A DNA stretch of 32,365 bases from JAKAGZ01 sp035266865. Lineage in GTDB: Bacteria; Bacteroidota; Ignavibacteria; Ignavibacteriales; Ignavibacteriaceae. Positions 15,072-23,456 of the stretch are shown here, piece after piece. Positions within the stretch are counted from its first letter, which is position 1; each line of letters begins with the position of its first letter. The stretch covers positions 1 to 32,365 of the forward strand of contig DATFMR010000105.1 of assembly GCA_035266865.1 (NCBI GenBank). The letters run 5' to 3'. The position numbers and the translations under genes were made by a program. Below the pieces are notes generated by a model. The model did no database searches and was not told the DNA's origin. It saw only the letters and a list, made by a program, of their open reading frames with translations.

Positions 15072-15839
15072 ATGAAAGAAATTAAAGATTGTAAAATAAA
15101 AACCGAGAGCCTTAATTTTTATTATGGAAATAAAAAGGCGCTGGAAGATATTTCTATTGATATTGCACCGCAAAAAGCTACTGCATTGATTGGTCCTTCG
15201 GGCTGCGGAAAATCTACCTTTTTAAGGACTCTTAACCGGATGAACGACCTTATTGACAATGCAAGAGTTTCAGGCAAGGTGCTTATTGATAATTTTGATA
15301 TTTATGATAAAAAAATAGATGTTGTTGATTTAAGAAGAAGAGTGGGAATGGTTTTCCAAAAGCCGAATCTTTTTCCGCTGACTATTTATGATAATGTAAT
15401 TTACGGCACAAAACTGAACGGGATTAATAAGAAAAAAGAGCTGGATGAAATTGTTGAGAAATCGCTAAAGCAGGCAGCATTATGGGAAGAAGTAAAAGAC
15501 AGGTTAAATCAACCCGGGCTTGGCTTATCCGGTGGACAACAGCAAAGATTGTGTATTGCAAGAACTCTTGCAGTTGAACCTGAAATTGTATTAATGGATG
15601 AGCCGGCAAGTGCGCTCGATCCGCTTTCTACTGCTAAAATTGAAGAGTTGATTCACGATCTGAAGAAAAAATATACTATAATAATTGTAACTCATAATAT
15701 GCAGCAGGCTGCAAGGGTAAGTGATTTTACAGCTTTCTTTTATCTCGGTAAATTAATAGAATATGATAAAACTACAAAGATTTTTACGAAGCCCAAAATA
15801 AAACAGACTGAGGATTACGTAACCGGCAGGTTCGGTTAA
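15072..15839 (+). CDS. pstB: Phosphate ABC transporter ATP-binding protein PstB
   Basis: PstB is the ATPase of the high-affinity phosphate importer. The 255 residues are full length. Walker A is GPSGCGKSTFLRTLNRMND, with the PstB-typical NRMND extension; the signature is LSGGQQQRLCIARTLA, Walker B is VLMDEPASALDP, and the switch is THNMQQAARVSD. Its usual partners PstS, PstC and PstA are not in the window; instead phnDCE precede it and phoU follows 29 nt later. Either it serves a Pst complex encoded elsewhere or it works with a non-canonical permease. Confidence 0.93.
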   Translation: MKEIKDCKIKTESLNFYYGNKKALEDISIDIAPQKATALIGPSGCGKSTFLRTLNRMNDLIDNARVSGKVLIDNFDIYDKKIDVVDLRRRVGMVFQKPNLFPLTIYDNVIYGTKLNGINKKKELDEIVEKSLKQAALWEEVKDRLNQPGLGLSGGQQQRLCIARTLAVEPEIVLMDEPASALDPLSTAKIEELIHDLKKKYTIIIVTHNMQQAARVSDFTAFFYLGKLIEYDKTTKIFTKPKIKQTEDYVTGRFG

Positions 15840-15868
15840 TTATTTCAATAAATTCAAAGGGAATTTAA

Positions 15869-16612
15869 ATGGAAAGATTATTTGATATTCAAATTGAAAA
15901 ATTAAAAAAAAGACTGATCAAAATGTGCAGCCTTGTAGACGAGCAGGTAGGGTTTGCAATAAAAGCAATTGAAGAAGAAGATGAAGAACTTGCTCAGCTT
16001 GTTGTGGATAGAGATAAAAAGGTTGATAAATTTGATGTTAAAATTGAGAAAATCTGCCAGAAAATTTTTGCATTGAATCAACCTGTTGCAATGGATCTCC
16101 GCCTGATAATGTCATCTCTAACAATAAATAATAATCTTGAAAGGATAGGGGATATAGCTGTAAATATTGCTGAAAGTTTCTTAATTCATAAAAAGAAACC
16201 TGCGTTTATTTCAAAAACAAAATTTGCTGAAATGTCAAAAGTTGCTAAGGAAATGGTAAAAGATTCTATTGATGCATTTATTGAAAATGATGCTGAACTT
16301 GCCAGGAAAGTTATTGAAATGGATGATATACTTGATGACCTGAACAGAGAAAATCATAAAATATTAATTGAACATATGAAGGCTAATACGAATGATATTG
16401 AACAGGCTGTTGCTTTGCTTGTAACCTCCAGGCAGATGGAGAGAATGGGTGATCACTCGACCAATATTGCTGAGGATGTTTATTTTATTGTGGAAGCTCA
16501 ATTAATAAAACATAAATATGAAAAAATAATTCTTAATGAACAGGAAGATGATGATGCAAACGATGATAAGATAAGCGATGATGAATCAAAAGAAGAAACG
16601 CAGAGTGATTAA
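15869..16612 (+). CDS. phoU: Phosphate transport system regulator PhoU
   Basis: PhoU is a soluble helical protein that couples Pst transporter activity to the PhoR/PhoB phosphate sensor and limits phosphate uptake. At 247 residues it has two homologous three-helix PhoU domains, each with the metal-binding motif: NNLERIGDIAVNIAES in the first and RQMERMGDHSTNIAEDVYF in the second. The acidic C-terminal tail (EDDDANDDKISDDESKEE) is an extension beyond the standard length of about 220-240. AAGGGA lies before the ATG. Together with pstB it forms a two-gene unit. Confidence 0.93.
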   Translation: MERLFDIQIEKLKKRLIKMCSLVDEQVGFAIKAIEEEDEELAQLVVDRDKKVDKFDVKIEKICQKIFALNQPVAMDLRLIMSSLTINNNLERIGDIAVNIAESFLIHKKKPAFISKTKFAEMSKVAKEMVKDSIDAFIENDAELARKVIEMDDILDDLNRENHKILIEHMKANTNDIEQAVALLVTSRQMERMGDHSTNIAEDVYFIVEAQLIKHKYEKIILNEQEDDDANDDKISDDESKEETQSD

Positions 16613-16616
16613 AATA

Positions 16617-17192
16617 TTATTTTAGAAAATGCTCCATTGATCTCATAAAAAATTCTTTCGTAGATAACTGCTTCTCAGGATTAATAATATCATTTAATTT
16701 TTTGCTGTAAAGCATTCCCCAACTTGCATAAACAAAAAAATTTGGCAGATCAGCATTCATTTGTTGCGATTTGTTTGTGTAGGCAGCATTTAATGCAACT
16801 TTTAAGACCTCTTCTTCAGCCTGCAACAACTTTTTAAGAATAACTAATTCCTGTTCCAATCCTTCCTGGTTTAAGAGCAGGATAACCAGGTCATAAATCA
16901 ATTTATATTTTTCGTAAACATTTTCTTTGAACACTAGGTATTCAGTGAATTTTTCATTAAGTGATAATTCCTGGTTGTCAAAAATATTTTTGATCTCTTC
17001 AATTATTAATCCGGAATCATATTCCAGGGTTCCGAAATAAAGAGTTTCTTTAGAATCAAAATAATGATAAATGGTTGCCTTGCCGATTCTCAAATCCCTG
17101 GCAATTTCATCGAGAGTGGTTTTGCTTAGCCCATGACGCGCAAATCTTTTAATTGCGGCTTTAATTATCTGCTGTTTTCTGTCAGTTTCCAC
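16617..17192 (-). CDS. TetR/AcrR family transcriptional regulator
   Basis: A 191-residue repressor. Residues 8-54 are the TetR_N helix-turn-helix with the consensus wording FARHGLSKTTLDEIARDLRI and GKATIYHYFDSKETLY; the remainder is a helical ligand-binding domain with no recognisable specificity. It ends 4 nt from phoU, tail to tail. It lies downstream of the SSS symporter gene on the same strand, separated by 87 bp that contain an inverted repeat, so it may regulate itself or be read together with the symporter operon. Its inducer is unknown. Confidence 0.9.
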   Translation of the reverse strand: METDRKQQIIKAAIKRFARHGLSKTTLDEIARDLRIGKATIYHYFDSKETLYFGTLEYDSGLIIEEIKNIFDNQELSLNEKFTEYLVFKENVYEKYKLIYDLVILLLNQEGLEQELVILKKLLQAEEEVLKVALNAAYTNKSQQMNADLPNFFVYASWGMLYSKKLNDIINPEKQLSTKEFFMRSMEHFLK

Positions 17193-17225
17193 AATTTTCT
17201 TGAGTTAAAAAATGAATTAATAATA

Positions 17226-17248
17226 AGATAATGATAATCAATTTATCT
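17226..17248. promoter_or_regulatory. Possible TetR operator
   Basis: AGATAA-N11-TTATCT is an inverted repeat 33 nt upstream of the tetR start codon, of the length and position expected for an autoregulatory TetR-family operator. The sequence is AT-rich, so chance is a real alternative. Confidence 0.3.
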
Positions 17249-17279
17249 AAAAAATAAAATTCTTATGTAAGATTATTTT

Positions 17280-18989
17280 TCAGGATGAAGTCTTTAATTG
17301 GGTATTTGTACCCTTATCAAAATTATTTAAAATGTGAGCCAATAAAATTACAAGGAGACATCCAATTACATTATACCACAGGAATGATATATCAGTAAAA
17401 ATAAAAGAAAGAATTACAACAACTTCAGCTATAATAGCTGATAAAAATGTCGGTGTTGCTTTTATCCTTTTGAAATAAAAAGCTAACAGGAAAATTCCAA
17501 GGATTGTGCCATAGAATAGTGAACCGAGAATATTTACCGCTTCAATTAAAGAACCAAGCTGATTTGCAAACTCAGCAAAAAGTATGGCCAGTAATCCCCA
17601 AAAAACTGTCGCAGATTTTGTAACAATGAGATAATGTTTCTCACTTCCGTCTTTTTTTATCATCCGCTTGTAAACATCAATAATAGTAGTTGATGCAAGA
17701 GAATTGATCTCAGAAGAAGTTGAGGACATTGAAGCTGCAAGTATGGCAGCGAGTACTAAACCGATGAGCCCGGCAGGAAGGTAATTCAACACAAAGGTTA
17801 AGAAAATATAGTTTGTATCATTTGTTTCTGATAAAGGATCGTTTTTAGCTATTACTCCAACAGCCTGTTCCTTTAAATCTTTAATCTCATTATTCGCACG
17901 TGTAATATCTTCTTGCAGGGCATCTGCTTTAGAATCATTATCAGTATGTATAGCCTTTACAAGATCTTCAAGTTTACCTTTCTTCTCTTCAAATACCTGG
18001 TGGAATTTATCTTCAATTTTATTGTACTCTTCAGCATGTATGCTGTTCTTTATTTTATTTGTTTCAACCGGATTAAAAAAAAGGGGAGGAGCTACAAACT
18101 GGTAAAAGAGAAAAAGCATTGCACCAATAAATAATATGCTGAACTGCATCGGGATTTTGACAATTCCGTTAAAGAGTAATCCGAGCCTGCTTTGTTTAAC
18201 GCTTTCGCCAGTTAAATATCTTTGAACCTGTGATTGGTCAGTTCCAAAATATGAAAGCTGCAAAAATAGTCCGCCAATTATTCCGGACCAGAAACTATAC
18301 CTGTTATCCAGATCGAATGAGAAATCAATCGCGTTAAGTTTGCCGAGTTTGCCGGTTACTTTTAAAGAATCCATAAAGGATAAATTATCCGGCAGTAAAT
18401 GCATTATCATAAAAAATGCTGCAAACATTCCGAGAGTAATTATTATCATCTGCTGAAATTGTGTCCAGCCAACTGCCTTTGATCCTCCGGTTGCTGTATA
18501 AATTATAACAACAATCCCGATCGCAAGATTTGTTAGGTAAATATTCCATCCAAGCAGAATTGAAAGAATTATTGATGGAGCATAAATGGTTAACCCTGCT
18601 GCCAGTCCGCGTTGAATTAAAAATAAAAAAGCCGCGAGCGCGCGTGTTTTTAAATCAAATTTGGTTTCCAGGTATTCGTATGCCGTATAAACTTTTAATT
18701 TATGATAAAGTGGAACAGCTGTTATAGAAAGGATTACCATTGCGATCGGTAGCCCGAGATAGAATTGTACAAAGCGCATTCCATCTACATAAGCCTGTCC
18801 GGGAGTAGAAAGAAAAGTAATTGCACTAGCCTGTGTCGCCATAATTGAAAACGCGATAGTATGCCATTTCATATCATTGTTGGAAAGGAGATACCCTTTC
18901 ATATCTTTGCTGCCGCGGGATTTCCAGATTCCGTAGACAACAATGAGAAGCAATGATCCAATTAATACTATCCAGTCAAGCGTTCTCAT
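17280..18989 (-). CDS. Sodium:solute symporter (SSS family)
   Basis: This 569-residue inner-membrane transporter has about 13 hydrophobic segments with LeuT-fold SSS signatures: ATQASAITFLSTPGQAYVDG (51-70) in the unwound first helix, GGSKAVGWTQFQQMI, and AAILAASMSSTSSEINSLAS (415-434), which provides sodium-site serines. Between residues about 307 and 393 lies a hydrophilic, Lys/Glu-rich and probably coiled-coil insertion. The substrate is not evident; sugars, sialic acid or organic acids are all possible. The ATG overlaps the stop of a 45-residue membrane peptide gene by ATGA, and a PIG-L family hydrolase precedes them, which suggests uptake of a product released by that hydrolase. Confidence 0.9.
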   Translation of the reverse strand: MRTLDWIVLIGSLLLIVVYGIWKSRGSKDMKGYLLSNNDMKWHTIAFSIMATQASAITFLSTPGQAYVDGMRFVQFYLGLPIAMVILSITAVPLYHKLKVYTAYEYLETKFDLKTRALAAFLFLIQRGLAAGLTIYAPSIILSILLGWNIYLTNLAIGIVVIIYTATGGSKAVGWTQFQQMIIITLGMFAAFFMIMHLLPDNLSFMDSLKVTGKLGKLNAIDFSFDLDNRYSFWSGIIGGLFLQLSYFGTDQSQVQRYLTGESVKQSRLGLLFNGIVKIPMQFSILFIGAMLFLFYQFVAPPLFFNPVETNKIKNSIHAEEYNKIEDKFHQVFEEKKGKLEDLVKAIHTDNDSKADALQEDITRANNEIKDLKEQAVGVIAKNDPLSETNDTNYIFLTFVLNYLPAGLIGLVLAAILAASMSSTSSEINSLASTTIIDVYKRMIKKDGSEKHYLIVTKSATVFWGLLAILFAEFANQLGSLIEAVNILGSLFYGTILGIFLLAFYFKRIKATPTFLSAIIAEVVVILSFIFTDISFLWYNVIGCLLVILLAHILNNFDKGTNTQLKTSS

Positions 18990-19123
18990 TCAAAGTATTT
19001 TGTGAATAAATAAAAAAGCAAAATTAATAGGGCAAGGTTTCCTATAACGACATAATACCACGACTTCCACTTTTTAAATAAAGGTGGATCTTCGTTTATT
19101 ATCGGTTTCTTTTCTTTTTCCAT
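18986..19123 (-). CDS. Small 45-residue membrane protein paired with the SSS symporter
   Basis: The minus strand from 19123 encodes 45 residues starting MEKEKKPIINEDPPLFKKW and ending in one hydrophobic segment (about residues 23-40) and TKYFE. Its stop codon overlaps the symporter ATG (ATGA), and its start is 1 nt after the stop of the PIG-L gene, so it is embedded in a tight three-gene unit. A charged head with PPLFKKWKSWYY before a single membrane helix is a pattern seen next to SSS genes in Bacteroidota-like genomes, so I infer a small accessory subunit. It is short enough to be missed by automatic gene calling. Confidence 0.7.
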   Translation of the reverse strand: MEKEKKPIINEDPPLFKKWKSWYYVVIGNLALLILLFYLFTKYFE

Positions 19124-19124
19124 T

Positions 19125-21623
19125 TTAATTCGCAGGTTTTGAAGATTTACCTGATGAAATTAAATTAATAAAAATTCTGAAAGCTCCCGGAACTCCTGCA
19201 GGTAGTTGGCGAAACCATGCATAACCAGTGTAAATATAAACACCTTCGCCATATTTTGTAAAAAGTAATCCACCCTGCAATGGTTTTTCTCCGGGATCAT
19301 GACTTGAAATTACCGGTTGATACCTGTTGTCCCACTTATCCGCAAAGTACAGACCTCTTTCCTGAATCCAGTCTTCAAAATCTTTTTGAGTTATTTTATT
19401 TGGTGAATTTAGGATAACATTATTTTTATCAACAAATTCAACCGGCGCTTCTTCAACGGTTACTCTATCGTGTGAAAGTTCAATCGGGTAGGGACCAATA
19501 TCTTTTGTAACCATATTAAAACTATTATTGTATTGCACAAGGTACGTCCCGCCGTTTTTCACATATTCCATCAACCTTTTTTGATCAACTGCCAACCTGT
19601 CCCGGGTATTATATGCTCTTACTCCCGCAATTATTGCATCGAATTTAGAAAGATCGGCGTTATCAAGTTCTTCATCGGAAAGGAAGTGAACATTATAACC
19701 GAGATCTTCAAGTTCACCCGGAATTACATCACCTGCTCCTATAATATAACCGATATTATTTATCGTTTTATTAATGTCTAACCTGATCATTTTTGCCCGT
19801 CCTTTTGGAAATAGTGTCTGAACAGGAATATGTGAATAATTTATAGTTTCAATTCCGCGGTCAACTTCTCCATGATTGGTTTCAGCAGTTGCTTTAAGTT
19901 CCGCTACAGAAGCTCTCAATGGAGGTTTAATCATAAAGGTAAAGTGTTTTTCTTCATTTTTATTTTCCAATTCAAAGGGAAATTCTTTCGGTTCTATGTT
20001 CCATCCTTCAGGAAGATTAAGTGTTAACTTGCCGGAAATATGCTCTGTATTTGAAACCAAATCAACTTTGATTTCTTTTTCATTATCATCCGGAAAAACG
20101 TATACATTATTCCCAATTTGAATTGATAAAGGAGGACGTATTTCAAATGGTTTGTAATTTTCACCTGTAACCGGGTCAGTCCATTTGTAAAGAACCGGAA
20201 CAGTGAAATCAAATTCCTCTCCTTCAGCGCTAAGAGTAAATGTTACATTTAACGGCGGATCATTATCAGGCTTACCAACCTGGTTTTGATCATCAATATT
20301 ATAAGTCCCTTTTTCGTGATCATTCATCAGCCAGTAAGGCTCTGTTATCTCTGCGTCAGTGGGGATTTTTATTTTTGATGTAAATGATTTCAAATCCTGG
20401 TAGTTTAAAGTGAGATTAACGTTTTCATTCTCACCATATTTAAATTTAACATTCTTTAAAGAGAACTGAATATTTGATCGGTTCACAATTGATGCAGAAA
20501 TATTTACAGAATCTCCCGGTGTTGCAGAAAAATCATCTGAGTTAGCTTCAATCCAAAGTCCTGCCGCTGATTTTAATACATCAAGAAGTTCTTTCTTTTT
20601 AATGGGAATCCAGTGAGTATCATTTATCTTTTCCATTTCTGCATAAGCCTGGATCAAGATTGGAATTATTGCTGAAGGATTTTCCGGATTAAATTCTTTA
20701 TCTGCTTTTTTCAAAAGTTGCGAAAGCTTTTCGGAACCTGGAACTCTTGACCAGTCAAGTTTAATATTTTCAAATAAGTCATCCTTCGCCGGTGGTCCGT
20801 CAAATAACTGGAAATAATTTAAATTCTCCCCGCGTTTCGGAGCAGAACCAAATCCCTGGCTTTTGTGCATGCTTCTGCTTTCTGCAGCAATCTCTGTATA
20901 CGATTTGCCCAAAAGAGGATTGTATTCGCCGAGGTCAATGCTGATTGCATCATCAGGAATTTTTGCATTTCGCCACGTCCACGAATTCCAGAATAATCTT
21001 TTCGGCTGCCACGGCTTTACATATTTTAATTGTTCCGGGAAAACTTTGGGATCATTTGCAATTTTAAAAGCTTCCTTTGCAAGAATTGCTGAAGCTGTGT
21101 GGTTTCCGTGCCCGCCTCTGCCATCGCCGGGGAATCTCAAAACAATTACATCCGGCTTGAATTTTCTAATCACCCAAACTACATCTGATAGAATCTTTTC
21201 TTTTTTCCAGATGTCTAAAGTCTCTTCTGCATTTTTAGAATATCCAAAATCGATTGCCCTGCTAAAGAATTGTTGTGCTCCGTCAATTCTTCTTGCAGCC
21301 AGCAACTCCTGTGTTCGTATTACGCTTAACTCTTCTGATTGTTCACTTCCCAAAAGATTTTGTCCGCCGTCTCCGCGCGTTAAAGCAAGATATGCTGTTT
21401 CCAGGAGTTTACCGGAAGCACAATAGGAAAGGAAAGCTGTATTTTCATCATCCGGATGAGCGGCTATATAAAGAACACTCCCGACTACATTTAATTTATC
21501 CAGCGCCAGCTTAATTTCAGCGGCATTTTTTATCTTTTCCGGCTGGGCATTTATTTTTAATGAAAGCGCCAGGAAAAGAATTGAAAGACTAAAAAGGAAA
21601 AATTTTGATCTTTTGTTTTTCAT
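19125..21623 (-). CDS. Exported PIG-L family deacetylase with C-terminal ThuA-like domain
   Basis: An 832-residue protein with a Sec signal peptide (residues 1-26, cleavage after NAQ-like). The PIG-L/LmbE zinc-dependent N-deacetylase domain spans about 48-290, with AHPDDE (55-60) and HGNH (172-175) giving the Asp/His zinc ligands. The middle part is beta-rich and probably Ig-like, with VNISASIVNRSNIQFSL. The C-terminal 220 residues have GAGDVIPGELEDLGYNVHFL, FDAIIAGVRAYNTRD and MEYVKNGGTYLVQY, resembling ThuA/glutamine-amidotransferase-like folds. It probably deacetylates an amino sugar conjugate in the periplasm. It heads a tight operon with the 45-residue peptide and SSS symporter. Confidence 0.88.
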   Translation of the reverse strand: MKNKRSKFFLFSLSILFLALSLKINAQPEKIKNAAEIKLALDKLNVVGSVLYIAAHPDDENTAFLSYCASGKLLETAYLALTRGDGGQNLLGSEQSEELSVIRTQELLAARRIDGAQQFFSRAIDFGYSKNAEETLDIWKKEKILSDVVWVIRKFKPDVIVLRFPGDGRGGHGNHTASAILAKEAFKIANDPKVFPEQLKYVKPWQPKRLFWNSWTWRNAKIPDDAISIDLGEYNPLLGKSYTEIAAESRSMHKSQGFGSAPKRGENLNYFQLFDGPPAKDDLFENIKLDWSRVPGSEKLSQLLKKADKEFNPENPSAIIPILIQAYAEMEKINDTHWIPIKKKELLDVLKSAAGLWIEANSDDFSATPGDSVNISASIVNRSNIQFSLKNVKFKYGENENVNLTLNYQDLKSFTSKIKIPTDAEITEPYWLMNDHEKGTYNIDDQNQVGKPDNDPPLNVTFTLSAEGEEFDFTVPVLYKWTDPVTGENYKPFEIRPPLSIQIGNNVYVFPDDNEKEIKVDLVSNTEHISGKLTLNLPEGWNIEPKEFPFELENKNEEKHFTFMIKPPLRASVAELKATAETNHGEVDRGIETINYSHIPVQTLFPKGRAKMIRLDINKTINNIGYIIGAGDVIPGELEDLGYNVHFLSDEELDNADLSKFDAIIAGVRAYNTRDRLAVDQKRLMEYVKNGGTYLVQYNNSFNMVTKDIGPYPIELSHDRVTVEEAPVEFVDKNNVILNSPNKITQKDFEDWIQERGLYFADKWDNRYQPVISSHDPGEKPLQGGLLFTKYGEGVYIYTGYAWFRQLPAGVPGAFRIFINLISSGKSSKPAN

Positions 21624-21689
21624 AATACTTCAAAATATTGTAAGTGGAACCGTGTTTTAGGCTAAAAACAACTCAAAAATAAAATAAAG

Positions 21690-21725
21690 TTCATTAAATA
21701 TTATGATTTATTTATATTTAATGAA
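21690..21725. promoter_or_regulatory. 36-bp perfect dyad between divergent PIG-L and kdsA genes
   Basis: TTCATTAAATAT (21690-21701) and ATATTTAATGAA (21714-21725) are perfect 12-bp inverted copies around a 12-bp centre. Its place in a divergent intergenic region suggests a regulator binding site acting on one or both operons. It lacks the GC stem and T-tract of a terminator. Confidence 0.4.
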
Positions 21726-21889
21726 GTCAAATCAATAATATAACTGATTTAGGCTTAAATTTAAGGTTAATATATTACATTTAAATCTAACCAGTTAAAC
21801 CGTTTATCAAAAAATATGGTGATCTAAAGTTCAAATTTTTTGTATTTGGCGGATTTATATAACGTATATTTTTAAAAGAATTAGAAAAT

Positions 21890-22702
21890 ATGATTAAAAT
21901 AAATAATTGGTCCATTGGTGGAAATAATCCATTTGTATTAATTGCGGGACCTTGCGTGGTCGAAAGCGGAAAAATGATCCTGCAAGCAGCAGAAGAAATT
22001 AAAAAGATAACTGAGGAACTTGGAATTAATTTAATATTTAAATCCAGTTACAAGAAAGCAAACAGAACAAGCGGCAAATCATTTTCGGGCATAGGCGATG
22101 AAGAAGCATTGAAAATTTTGGGAAAAGTAAAATCTCAAACAGGAATTCCGGTGCTTACTGATATTCACACCAAAGAAGATGCAAAGCAAGCAGCACAATA
22201 TGTTGATGTTTTACAAATACCTGCTTTCCTTTGCAGGCAAACTGAATTATTAATTGCTGCCGGAAAAACGGGAAAAATTGTGAATATCAAAAAAGGACAA
22301 TTTCTCGCGCCGGAAGATATGAGGCATGCTGCAGAAAAAATTGAATCAACTGGAAATAAAAATATTATGCTGACCGAAAGAGGTACTACGTTTGGTTATC
22401 ATAATCTTGTTGTTGATATGCGTTCACTGATAATTATGCGCGAACTTGGATATCCAGTGGTTATGGACGCAACTCATTCGGTGCAACTGCCGAGTAAAGG
22501 AAATGAAAGTGGCGGACAACCTAAATTTATTAAACCCCTGGCAAAAGCCGCCGCCGCCGTAGGAATTGATGCACTTTTCCTTGAAGTTCATCCTGATCCT
22601 GCAAATGCGATGAGTGATGCGGAAAGCCAGTTACCATTAAATAACTTAAAAGAGTTGCTCACAGAGATTAAAGAAATTGACAGGTTAATAAAAAAGTATT
22701 AG
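21890..22702 (+). CDS. kdsA: 3-deoxy-8-phosphooctulonate (Kdo8P) synthase
   Basis: KdsA condenses phosphoenolpyruvate and arabinose-5-phosphate to Kdo-8-phosphate, a committed step toward the LPS inner core. The 270 residues are full length. LIAGPCVVES carries a Cys (C22) where metal-independent enzymes such as that of E. coli have Asn; with the His in DATHSVQLPS, the Glu in FLEVHPDP and the Asp in NAMSDAESQ this is the full ligand set of the metal-dependent class. KSSYKKANRTS and the RGTTFGYHNLVVDMRSL signature confirm the family. It opens the kds-lpt operon and follows a 266-bp intergenic region with a strong dyad. Confidence 0.96.
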   Translation: MIKINNWSIGGNNPFVLIAGPCVVESGKMILQAAEEIKKITEELGINLIFKSSYKKANRTSGKSFSGIGDEEALKILGKVKSQTGIPVLTDIHTKEDAKQAAQYVDVLQIPAFLCRQTELLIAAGKTGKIVNIKKGQFLAPEDMRHAAEKIESTGNKNIMLTERGTTFGYHNLVVDMRSLIIMRELGYPVVMDATHSVQLPSKGNESGGQPKFIKPLAKAAAAVGIDALFLEVHPDPANAMSDAESQLPLNNLKELLTEIKEIDRLIKKY

Positions 22703-22713
22703 TTGAAAAGTAA

Positions 22714-23454
22714 ATGCAGGATTATTCGAGAAAACTTTCTAAAAATGAAAAAAGTGTTTTATTTTCTATTCTCCCGGAAAATAAAACCGGGTATAAAAGT
22801 TACAAGGACAAAATTGAAAAGTTGCTCGTAATTGGCAAAGGAAGATTTGGAGGCTCAAATTTAATCCTGGGAAAAGAAGGTGCAAAACCTGATCTTAGTT
22901 TTCCTTCATCTCCTGTTTTTGCGAGTGGCGTTTTAATTTGTAATGAAACCAAAATTGATGTGATAATACACGAAGAAATTGATGATGAGATTGAATTTGA
23001 TATATCTACAAATAATGATTTTAATTTAAACAATGAATTTTCTGTTTCTGAATGCTGGAGTTATTCGGAATGGATCCCCGGTAAAAAGGCTCCGGGTGAT
23101 AATTCAATTGTAAGAGAAATAAAGGTTGTGCCGGGTAAATATATACTTGCAATTGCATCGGCTCATAAAAAAATATGGCTGTATGATTTTGAAACCGGTA
23201 TAAATCATTTAATACCATTGAGTAATTTTTATAACCAATTGATGATGGTAAAAGAGATAAGGGATTCTAAGATTGCATTAAATCCGGGTTCATTTTTCGG
23301 CAATCTGGATCAATATTCAGATACGGATCTAATATCGGCATTGATAACTTACAATAAATATTTAAGAAGATTTAAACTGGATATTGAATTCTTAAAAGAA
23401 AAGAAGACTCAACCGGTCAAAAAAAATATATTTAGTTTTCTGAAAAGAGGTTAA
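22714..23454 (+). CDS. Uncharacterised protein inside the kds-lpt operon
   Basis: I do not recognise this 246-residue protein. It has no signal peptide or membrane segment, so it should be cytoplasmic. It is beta-rich in the middle, with an acidic stretch (HEEIDDEIEFDI, about residues 89-100), a tryptophan patch near SECWSYSEWIPG, and a basic C-terminus ending NIFSFLKRG. It starts 11 nt after kdsA and ends 2 nt before the kdsD start, so it is certainly co-transcribed with Kdo and LPS-transport genes. A role in Kdo or LPS supply is inferred from position only. Confidence 0.8.
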   Translation: MQDYSRKLSKNEKSVLFSILPENKTGYKSYKDKIEKLLVIGKGRFGGSNLILGKEGAKPDLSFPSSPVFASGVLICNETKIDVIIHEEIDDEIEFDISTNNDFNLNNEFSVSECWSYSEWIPGKKAPGDNSIVREIKVVPGKYILAIASAHKKIWLYDFETGINHLIPLSNFYNQLMMVKEIRDSKIALNPGSFFGNLDQYSDTDLISALITYNKYLRRFKLDIEFLKEKKTQPVKKNIFSFLKRG

Positions 23455-23456
23455 AA

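Noticed and set aside
20863..21426. 187-codon plus-strand open frame within the PIG-L gene
   Set aside because: It is antisense to the catalytic domain, has no ribosome site, and its sequence is only a shadow of the real gene.
21653..21668. TTTTAG-G-CTAAAA palindrome upstream of the PIG-L gene
   Set aside because: It is only six base pairs and AT-rich; too weak to call beside the much stronger dyad at 21690-21725.
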